5,088 nucleotides of DNA from contig DATY01000018.1 of assembly GCA_002504905.1 (NCBI GenBank), positions 1 through 5,088 of the forward strand, read 5' to 3'. The notes under the pieces were generated by a model. It was not told the origin of the DNA and did not search any database. It was given only the letters and a program-made list of their open reading frames with translations. The stretch comes from Euryarchaeota archaeon UBA605 (GTDB lineage: Archaea; Thermoplasmatota; Poseidoniia; Poseidoniales; Thalassarchaeaceae). Positions within the stretch are counted from its first letter, which is position 1. Each line of letters starts with the position of its first letter. The position numbers were made by a program, and so were the translations under genes. Positions 1-5,088 of the stretch are shown piece by piece.

Positions 1-165
1 CCACTCTGAGGAATTATTTGGGAAAATATCCACATTGTCAGTTACTCCATCGCTATCAGTATCATCTAAACAACCATCATAATTAACATCATATCCAGTT
101 GAATCTTCTTCAGGACATAAATCAATAGAATCTACAATGCCATCATTATCTAAATCGCTATCATC
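1..165 (-). repeat. Thrombospondin type 3-like calcium-binding repeats in the nuclease tail
   Basis: Residues 289-343 of the nuclease contain three short aspartate-rich units: DSDLDNDGIVDSIDLCP (290-306), YDVNYDGCLDD (313-323) and DTDSDGVTDNVDIFP (323-337). The spacing D.D.DG..D..D.CP/FP is that of TSP3 repeats, which wrap around calcium ions. Such tails commonly link catalytic domains to the cell surface or to a C-terminal anchor in secreted proteins. The array continues beyond the window edge, so its length and any C-terminal membrane anchor cannot be seen. Confidence 0.85.
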
Positions 166-1029
166 TTCAACAGGTTGTGGTTCACAAATATCACCCCATA
201 TTTCTCGAACAAAACTTTCGTTGTCTACAAACGGATTACGATTTCCTTGTATTGTGTAAATTTCATTATTCCTATTTATCTCAAATGTACTAACTGGATC
301 CGTGAAATGCCAATCATATAAAGTACATAAATCACCTAAAAATCCATATTCTGATGAGGTTTCAGTAGTTCCATTAACCAAAGTAAGGTCTGGTTCATTA
401 CCAAAACCATTGTACCTCACATCCATGTAAAATACACTTCTTGCTGCATCTCCCTTGGTCATATCTGAGGGTTCCCAGAAGTCAGCTGATGAGTCACATT
501 CTGTACACTCCCAATGTGGATTGGTAGCATTCCCAAAATCTTTGTTACTTCTTGCCGAATTAACAGTGTTATCGACAGGCCTTAATGAATGTAAATCAGT
601 TCCTGCAACCTTAGTCATGCTAGTGCCGAAATTACCATGGGATTTAGGCCAGACATGCTCCCTGTTCCAAGACTGTCCAGTGCATTCATTACCATCACCA
701 CAAGTATCATTTTCGGATTGAGATCTTTGCATATAGAAGAGAATTACATTCGCGTTATTCAATGGGTCCTCATCAACTTCTCGGAGATGTTCCCAGACAG
801 AATTATAACTAACAACAGTATGATTACGAATTATCTCATATAATTGATTATGCAATTGTTCATCAGATAGTAATCCTGTACTTTCGTAATAAATTTCATA
901 ATTATAGGAATTAAATACAATACTCTTCTGTTGAAGGTTCTCGTCAGATTCCTGAAAAAAACTGTAAACAAAAATATTTAGTAATAACAACAAAGTTACA
1001 ACAATGGTTGTTATGTACTTCCCATTCAT
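1..1029 (-). CDS. Secreted endonuclease I family DNase with C-terminal TSP3-like repeats (3' end outside window)
   Basis: I translated the minus strand from the ATG at 1029-1027; 343 codons stay open to the window edge, so the C-terminus is missing. Residues 1-25 are a signal peptide or anchor (MNGKY, then a run rich in T, V and L). Residues about 58-280 match the endonuclease I family (EndA/NucM/Vvn, Pfam PF04231), non-specific metal-dependent nucleases that cut DNA and often RNA. The hallmark WNREHVWP lies at residues 121-128. By family analogy with Vvn, H125 is the general base and E124 and N157 bind the metal. DLHSLRP (145-151), NSARSNKDFG (157-166), KGDAARSVFYM (192-202), LGDL (231-234) and QGNRNPF (261-267) are also family blocks. 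A tail of aspartate-rich repeats follows from about residue 289. The protein should act outside the cell or on its surface, degrading free DNA for nutrients. It is divergent from the CD36-like gene. Family call very sure; physiological role inferred. Confidence 0.93.
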   Translation of the reverse strand, partial: MNGKYITTIVVTLLLLLNIFVYSFFQESDENLQQKSIVFNSYNYEIYYESTGLLSDEQLHNQLYEIIRNHTVVSYNSVWEHLREVDEDPLNNANVILFYMQRSQSENDTCGDGNECTGQSWNREHVWPKSHGNFGTSMTKVAGTDLHSLRPVDNTVNSARSNKDFGNATNPHWECTECDSSADFWEPSDMTKGDAARSVFYMDVRYNGFGNEPDLTLVNGTTETSSEYGFLGDLCTLYDWHFTDPVSTFEINRNNEIYTIQGNRNPFVDNESFVREIWGDICEPQPVEDDSDLDNDGIVDSIDLCPEEDSTGYDVNYDGCLDDTDSDGVTDNVDIFPNNSSEW

Positions 1030-1052
1030 GAATATCCTAGAGGGTTTGAAGC

Positions 1053-1061
1053 AATAAATAA
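1053..1061 (-). promoter_or_regulatory. Candidate TATA box for the nuclease gene
   Basis: On the minus strand this reads TTATTTATT, preceded by a purine-rich GGGAA that could serve as the BRE. Its centre is about 28 bases before the ATG at 1029, the spacing expected if transcription starts at or next to the start codon (leaderless mRNA). No Shine-Dalgarno-like sequence lies just before the ATG (GGATATTC), which fits. The surrounding region is AT-rich, so chance matches are likely and the call is tentative. Confidence 0.35.
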
Positions 1062-1070
1062 TTCCCATTA

Positions 1071-1104
1071 TGAAAAAAAATAAGCTTTTAGGTGAAAAAA
1101 AATA
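1071..1104. repeat. Two identical 12-base A-tract direct repeats, 22 bases apart
   Basis: TGAAAAAAAATA occurs at 1071-1082 and again, identical, at 1093-1104. The start-to-start distance of 22 bases is about two helical turns, so both A8 tracts face the same side of the helix. Phased A-tracts bend DNA. They lie between the two divergent promoters and could act as a shared upstream element or a binding site for a chromatin protein. On the minus strand they are T8 runs, which in archaea can also terminate transcription; that would stop transcripts entering leftward. The function is a guess. Confidence 0.5.
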
Positions 1105-1127
1105 CACTAGGTTTACAGTGTAACACT
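1103..1127. promoter_or_regulatory. Clustered ACACT/AGTGT palindromes, possible operator
   Basis: ACACT is at 1104-1108, AGTGT at 1117-1121 and ACACT at 1123-1127. The last two form a perfect 11-base palindrome (AGTGTAACACT, 1117-1127). The first two form an inverted repeat with 6-base arms (1103-1108 with 1117-1122) around an 8-base loop. The cluster directly abuts the candidate TATA element of the CD36-like gene, where a bound regulator would block or help TFB/TBP. No known regulator motif is recognised. Confidence 0.35.
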
Positions 1128-1132
1128 TATTT
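1126..1132 (+). promoter_or_regulatory. Candidate TATA box for the CD36-like gene
   Basis: CTTATTT is centred about 30 bases before the GTG at 1159, giving a predicted transcript start at about 1155-1158, essentially leaderless or with a very short leader. An alternative weak AT element (GTATAG, 1146-1151) is too close to the start codon to serve. The call rests on spacing and base composition only. Confidence 0.3.
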
Positions 1133-1158
1133 CCTTAATGCTTTCGTATAGATACTGA

Positions 1159-3942
1159 GTGAACAGCATGCTAGACGAAATGAAAAAGAATAGTGCAACA
1201 ACAATGTTAGTGATTGGAATAATGCTAGTCGCAGTAAACGCGACATTAATTACATCTACATTTGATGGATTGATTTCCGATGGGATGGCTCAACAAGTAA
1301 CAGATGCTTACGACGAAGAAGCAGATTTTGACGAAGAATGGGCTACTTCAACATCTGAAAAAGTGTATTTTGGTTATAATTTAACAGATGTTGATGCACT
1401 ATCAAGTGAAGATCCCTCAAACGCATACACCAAAGTTGGGCCATGGATATACAATGTTACTTCACACAAAGAAATTCTAGAATGGAACGATGAAGAAGGG
1501 ACAATGACTTACTCCGAATATGAAGTATTCGAATGGTGTGAAGAATGTACTTGGTTAGATCGTGATGGAAGTATGGGAGCTGTAGGAGAAATTTATGATT
1601 CAGTACCTGGAACAAATGATTTCAGGAATGTCAATATATTATGGACTGCTCAAAGTATCGGTGCTATCGGCGCTGTAGGGTTCGACTATGGTGAACCATT
1701 TGCAAAGGCTGGTTTCGCTACAAATATGATGACTTTAGAACTCTCGAGTAAAGCTCCTAGTATGTGGTCAGCACAAGATACTGAAGATAGTATAGCAGAA
1801 GCATCTGCAGCTTTAATGGCGATGGGGCTGAATGCTACAGATGCTGATAGTGAGGCACCTCACCAACTTATGTATGCTGCATATGACTCGTGGAATGCTA
1901 GTTCAGGAGCAGGAACAATGACTCCTGTTTCTTATCCGGCAGACATAATTTTCAATGATGCAACAGATCCTTCAACAGGAATCTGTATAGCGTTAACATG
2001 TGACTATGGACATATGTTAGTAGCAGGAATGGGAGAGCCTAGTGAATCAGTAACACCAATGAGAGCTATGCTTTATGGATATGGGGACGTTGCAGAGCCA
2101 GAAAGAACTCATATTGACTGGGCAGTTTATGCACTAGCTGGAAATAATTTCCTAGGAAACGGAGGCGGCGCAGATTTGACTACTGTTGATAATAACAGAG
2201 AGAGATTACAAACAGTTAGTGGAGTTGATATTGCAAATCCAGATGCACTAGAACATGTTCTATTCGGGATTGGTGAAACCGGTTTGGCAGAAGGACTAAT
2301 TCAAACTACTGATTTCAATGGATTACCATTAAATGGGAATATATTATTCCTTCTAGGTGCATCAGCTAACGCATTCGAGGCAATGGGAACTTATGGAATC
2401 GGTCTATCGCAACTGTTAGGATTGGCTAATTATGCAGACTGCTGGTTAGGAAGTGGTTTACTTTGTGCTAATACAGAATCATTTCCAATGATACTTGTAG
2501 GAGAAAGTGGTGCAATGAATTCTGACCAATGGTGGATAGAATCTTTTGGTGGAGAAGAGCCATTACAGGGTGGTTACATACCTCTAGGACTTAATATGGG
2601 GCCATTTGAAGGTCTGATAGATATGTCTAATGAAGATGTAAGAAGACTCCTCTATGATGGACCATATGCAATGTGTGGACAAAGTCCTGCACTTGGCGAA
2701 TGCACATCTTCTTTTGGTTCTGAATTCATGTATGGGGAGGCTAGTGGAAAAACTCTTCCACAAGGTTCCGATGGGGCAGAAACAGGTGGAGAAGTATCTG
2801 ACTGGGATGACGAATATGTTGCTAACCTTTATGGGATTACAGAGTTAGAAGCTCAGGCATTTAGAAGTTATATCAAGAATTTCATGGTAGACATTGTAGT
2901 CCCTACATTGCTAACATTCCAGACAGGTTCTGAGGCTTACACAACACAGACGGTTGACCAATGGTTATTCGGATCATGTGATGCAGTTCTAGAATTCCAG
3001 TTTGGATCTGAGAACTGTTTCTCAAGTCTGGAAACAAATAAGACATATTATGGCTCAATTTCAGAAGATCATCCTGAAGGATTGTCGACTGGCGATTATT
3101 CCGCCTATGTAATGAGTACAAGAGGAGATACAATCGGGCAGAGATTGATGCAAGGATATGTCAATTCAGATGGTGATGGTCTATGTGATTTTGATTATAG
3201 TGCAGGTGGTGTTTTCCTTGGAGCAAATATTGAATGTGAAGAGGGTCAAGTTTATGGAATGACAGAATATTTGACATGGAGGGCACCTCACAGAGATAAT
3301 CTAAATTATGGCTTGATGGAAGAAGCTGTTGGTTCAAGCGTTGATTACGCAGTGCTAGGGAACTCAATAGGGGCGATTGGAAATTCAGATGAGTCATTCA
3401 AGTATAATCTAGGAGGCTATGCAGTAGCTTCAACAGTAGTCGGAGAGGAAGTAGATTTCAAAGGAATACCTATGGTTGAGCACAGTATAGTATTAGATGC
3501 AACACAACACAACATTCAATCAAAGTTAATCCCACCTAGTTTATCTCCAGTTTCAGTAACTCCTGGAGTATTAGGACTATACTTTAATGGGAATGTGGAT
3601 ATGAAGGTTGAACCGAACACTAACGCTGTAATGTATGGGCACGGAACTTTACAATTCGTATTAGATATTAGAGGTCTAGGATATGATAGCCCAGATCTTA
3701 GTGAAGGCGCTACTGATGCATATCCAGTATTTGAGATTGCTATCCACAGCGAAATAGGGGATGAAGATGCTGAAGGAGTAAGAGATGCTACAGATAGTAT
3801 GGGTATTATGGGATTCACAAATCTGGATGCTCCTGCTCCAATTAGTTACTTGAATATTGCACAATTGGTAATCTATCTTGTTGGTTTAGGGCTAGCAGTA
3901 AATGGTGGTATGAAAATGTCATCAAAAGATGAAGAAGAATAG
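1159..3942 (+). CDS. CD36/LIMP-2/SR-B scavenger receptor-like surface protein with enlarged ectodomain
   Basis: The 927-residue protein has one N-terminal membrane helix (about 13-33), a large acidic outer domain and one C-terminal helix (about 896-916) followed by a short charged tail, the hairpin topology of the CD36 family (PF01130). Family landmarks appear in order: QQV then acidic-W (45-61) and KVYFGYNLTDV (68-78) after the first helix; GPWIYNV (94-100) for the conserved GPY.YR; NDFRNVNILWTAQ (153-165) for the N.TVLN.A block; DFKGIPM (766-772) for LKGIPVYRF; MKVEPNT...GTLQF (815-833) for D.EP.TG..L.F; IGDEDAEGVR (866-875) for IGDE.A...R. CD36 proteins are about 470-500 residues; the extra length lies between about 175 and 740. 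Twelve cysteines form six close pairs. Eukaryotic relatives bind lipoproteins and fatty acids and pass lipid through a tunnel to the membrane; lipid or particle binding here is inferred. The start may be GTG 1159 or ATG 1168, with little effect. Family matches were made from memory, not by search. Confidence 0.75.
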   Translation: MNSMLDEMKKNSATTMLVIGIMLVAVNATLITSTFDGLISDGMAQQVTDAYDEEADFDEEWATSTSEKVYFGYNLTDVDALSSEDPSNAYTKVGPWIYNVTSHKEILEWNDEEGTMTYSEYEVFEWCEECTWLDRDGSMGAVGEIYDSVPGTNDFRNVNILWTAQSIGAIGAVGFDYGEPFAKAGFATNMMTLELSSKAPSMWSAQDTEDSIAEASAALMAMGLNATDADSEAPHQLMYAAYDSWNASSGAGTMTPVSYPADIIFNDATDPSTGICIALTCDYGHMLVAGMGEPSESVTPMRAMLYGYGDVAEPERTHIDWAVYALAGNNFLGNGGGADLTTVDNNRERLQTVSGVDIANPDALEHVLFGIGETGLAEGLIQTTDFNGLPLNGNILFLLGASANAFEAMGTYGIGLSQLLGLANYADCWLGSGLLCANTESFPMILVGESGAMNSDQWWIESFGGEEPLQGGYIPLGLNMGPFEGLIDMSNEDVRRLLYDGPYAMCGQSPALGECTSSFGSEFMYGEASGKTLPQGSDGAETGGEVSDWDDEYVANLYGITELEAQAFRSYIKNFMVDIVVPTLLTFQTGSEAYTTQTVDQWLFGSCDAVLEFQFGSENCFSSLETNKTYYGSISEDHPEGLSTGDYSAYVMSTRGDTIGQRLMQGYVNSDGDGLCDFDYSAGGVFLGANIECEEGQVYGMTEYLTWRAPHRDNLNYGLMEEAVGSSVDYAVLGNSIGAIGNSDESFKYNLGGYAVASTVVGEEVDFKGIPMVEHSIVLDATQHNIQSKLIPPSLSPVSVTPGVLGLYFNGNVDMKVEPNTNAVMYGHGTLQFVLDIRGLGYDSPDLSEGATDAYPVFEIAIHSEIGDEDAEGVRDATDSMGIMGFTNLDAPAPISYLNIAQLVIYLVGLGLAVNGGMKMSSKDEEE

Positions 3943-3954
3943 AATTGACTTTGA

Positions 3955-3988
3955 GAACCTTTTATCAGAAGGGTTCAATGATTCAACC
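3955..3988. repeat. Overlapping short dyads in the gap between the CD36-like and acyltransferase genes
   Basis: GAACC (3955-3959) can pair with GGTTC (3972-3976). Alternatively, the 17 bases at 3972-3988 (GGTTCAATGATTCAACC) are a near-perfect palindrome, with one C-C mismatch in each arm pair. The two structures exclude each other because they share GGTTC. They could be an operator or an mRNA hairpin between two co-transcribed genes; there is no following U-run, so a terminator is not supported. The CTTTTATC stretch at 3959-3966 could also be a weak TATA element for the downstream gene. Confidence 0.3.
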
Positions 3989-4003
3989 ATTACCGACATT
4001 ATA

Positions 4004-4010
4004 GAGTGAT
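4004..4010 (+). promoter_or_regulatory. Possible ribosome binding site for the acyltransferase gene
   Basis: GAGTGAT lies three bases before the GTG at 4014 and resembles GAGGTGAT, the archaeal sequence complementary to the 16S rRNA 3' end, lacking one G. It supports the GTG start and translation from an internal position on a longer transcript. The ATG at 4009-4011 is out of frame and meets a stop after one codon (TTG TGA), so it is not the start. Confidence 0.35.
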
Positions 4011-4013
4011 GTT

Positions 4014-5081
4014 GTGAGATTGAAACATATTGACCGAATTAGAGGAATTGCAATACTTTGTATGATTCAGGTCCATACTGCAGCAATCATTCCGCCCGAA
4101 GGGATAACAGTCGGACATCCTGTAGCTTTTATTTCCGCATCTATCGGAGGGATGGCTGCTCCTATTTTTATAACAATTTCAGGATGGGGAATTTACAGAA
4201 GTGCAAAAAGAAGGAAAGAATCTTCTGACGGGACAAAGTCTTGGGTTAGTTGGATTTTACCACGTGTTTTTATCCTAACATTTTGTCAATTATTAGTTAA
4301 TATTTCACTCAATTTAGAAAGAGGAGGAAGATTTTTTTGGATGACTCCAGGAGTATTAACACTGCTAGCCATAGGTTCAATTTTCGGACCTACTCTAGTG
4401 AAATTATCTCAAAAAGGAAAGATTTCTTTCCTTATCATATTCTTGCTCATTCCGACGATAATGGGGGATCTAAATGGAAGTAATCTCAATTGGATTGAAA
4501 GAGTTTCATCCGTAGGAATATTTGAATGGATAGAGAGACTTGTAATTAATGGCACTTATCCAGCAATTCCATGGTTAGCATTTATTGTATTAGGTAGTTT
4601 AATAGAAGATTATGGTAGTAATTTAGATGAAGTAGATGTAAAAATAAAAATCGGATTATTGATAATAATTGCTAGTATGGTTTACTCATTATATGAAGAA
4701 ATACCTTGGGCACTAACTGAAGGTGAAGCGGTCCTGACATTCTTCCCTGCTAACTCCATGTTTTTATTTACTTCTGGAATATTTGTAATTATCTTATTTA
4801 GAATTCTCCAAGGTAATGAGATTTTAGGAGGGAAACCGGCAGGAGGACATAAATTATCATGGTTAGAACCCGCAGGAAGATTATCGTTAACCATTTATGT
4901 ATTACACTTTGTAGTTCTAGGATTTGTAGCATATAGTATGCAAAACTCCCCTCGATTAGAAATTTATTTAGCATTTTTTACAACTATTGCACATACCGTA
5001 ATATGGATTCCACTTGCAATATTACATGAAAAGTATATTCCTAAATTCTCATTTGAAGAAATTCTGAGAAAATTCAATTAA
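4014..5081 (+). CDS. Multi-pass membrane acyltransferase, HGSNAT/DUF1624-like
   Basis: The 355-residue protein has about ten predicted membrane helices (roughly 10-28, 36-60, 80-98, 110-126, 137-150, 182-197, 211-226, 247-264, 288-308, 315-337). It opens with HIDRIRGIAILCMIQVH (5-21), the R.D.lRG.ai..M...H signature shared by heparan-alpha-glucosaminide N-acetyltransferase (HGSNAT catalytic domain, DUF1624) and the wider acyltransferase 3 superfamily; H21 is the likely catalytic histidine. APIFITISGWGI (49-60) fits the 'F.F.sG' second helix, YPAIPWLAFIVLG (182-194) the 'yP..PW....lG' block, and AGRLSLTIYVLH (287-298) the 'G..SLt.Y..H' block near the C-terminus. Relatives carry acyl groups across the membrane onto sugars; substrate here is unknown, perhaps an envelope or surface glycan. 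The gene follows the CD36-like gene by 71 bases on the same strand, suggesting a transcription unit. YeiB/DUF418-type proteins are an alternative. It is full length and intact. Confidence 0.7.
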   Translation: MRLKHIDRIRGIAILCMIQVHTAAIIPPEGITVGHPVAFISASIGGMAAPIFITISGWGIYRSAKRRKESSDGTKSWVSWILPRVFILTFCQLLVNISLNLERGGRFFWMTPGVLTLLAIGSIFGPTLVKLSQKGKISFLIIFLLIPTIMGDLNGSNLNWIERVSSVGIFEWIERLVINGTYPAIPWLAFIVLGSLIEDYGSNLDEVDVKIKIGLLIIIASMVYSLYEEIPWALTEGEAVLTFFPANSMFLFTSGIFVIILFRILQGNEILGGKPAGGHKLSWLEPAGRLSLTIYVLHFVVLGFVAYSMQNSPRLEIYLAFFTTIAHTVIWIPLAILHEKYIPKFSFEEILRKFN

Positions 5082-5088
5082 ATCAAAG

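Noticed and set aside
455..843. Two overlapping plus-strand open frames (455-721 and 637-843)
   Set aside because: They lie antisense to the nuclease coding region, whose catalytic motifs are clear in the minus frame; the peptides show no recognisable domain or start signals.
1030..1158. tRNA, small RNA or CRISPR repeat in the divergent intergenic region
   Set aside because: No cloverleaf, no conserved GTTC loop and no regularly spaced longer repeats; the two 12-base repeats are too few and too short for a CRISPR array.
2329..2433. Hydrophobic stretch at residues 391-425 of the CD36-like protein as a third membrane helix
   Set aside because: It is interrupted by N, E, S and G residues and is only weakly hydrophobic; a third helix would put the later cysteine pairs and the KGIP and VEP blocks on the cytoplasmic side.
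1655..3381. The sequence SIGAIG occurs twice in the CD36-like protein (166-171 and 736-741)
   Set aside because: The codons differ and the flanking residues do not align, so it is probably chance in a glycine- and alanine-rich protein.
2654..3864. Several short open frames within the CD36-like gene on both strands (2654-2848, 2903-3133, 3161-3397, 3516-3818, 3676-3864)
   Set aside because: All sit wholly inside the 927-residue frame, have no promoter or ribosome site, and their compositions look like out-of-frame translations.
1159..3942. Eukaryotic origin of the CD36-like gene by contamination
   Set aside because: The gene is intronless, closely followed by another gene on the same strand, and flanked by a nuclease with archaeal-style tail repeats and AT-box spacing; contamination cannot be fully excluded without the rest of the contig.
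4682..4894. Minus-strand open frame of 70 residues inside the acyltransferase gene
   Set aside because: It is antisense to conserved membrane segments of the acyltransferase and has no features of its own.

Overview
The window looks like a piece of a low-GC marine archaeal genome, most likely Marine Group II/III Euryarchaeota (Poseidoniia-like). The evidence is indirect. Arginine is written mostly with AGA/AGG and isoleucine often with ATA. Strong Shine-Dalgarno sites are scarce, and AT-rich boxes sit about 27-30 bases before starts, as in leaderless archaeal promoters. The nuclease ends in 'DSDGVTDN.D.FP....EW' calcium-binding repeats, which I associate with secreted proteins of these archaea. 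There are no introns, RNA genes, mobile elements or CRISPR arrays that I can see. The lineage is an inference, not a proven assignment.

Layout: (1) positions 1-1029, minus strand, carry a secreted endonuclease I family DNase with thrombospondin type 3-like repeats; it runs off the left edge of the window and so has no stop codon here. (2) Positions 1030-1158 are a divergent intergenic region with candidate promoters for both flanking genes, two identical 12-base A-tract repeats 22 bases apart, and a cluster of ACACT/AGTGT palindromes. (3) Positions 1159-3942, plus strand, encode a 927-residue protein with one membrane helix at each end and a large acidic, cysteine-paired outer domain. Its two ends match the CD36/LIMP-2/SR-B scavenger receptor family motif by motif, with several hundred extra residues in the middle. 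(4) After a 71-base gap, positions 4014-5081, plus strand, encode a multi-pass membrane acyltransferase of the HGSNAT/DUF1624 type.

All three products belong at or outside the cell surface: a secreted DNase, a CD36-like receptor that in eukaryotes would bind and pass lipids, and a membrane enzyme that probably transfers acyl groups to sugars. The last two are on the same strand and close together, so they may be co-transcribed. A surface scavenging or envelope-modification role is a reasonable guess but is not shown by the sequence. The most notable item is the CD36-like protein, a fold known mainly from eukaryotes, here in what appears to be an archaeal operon.
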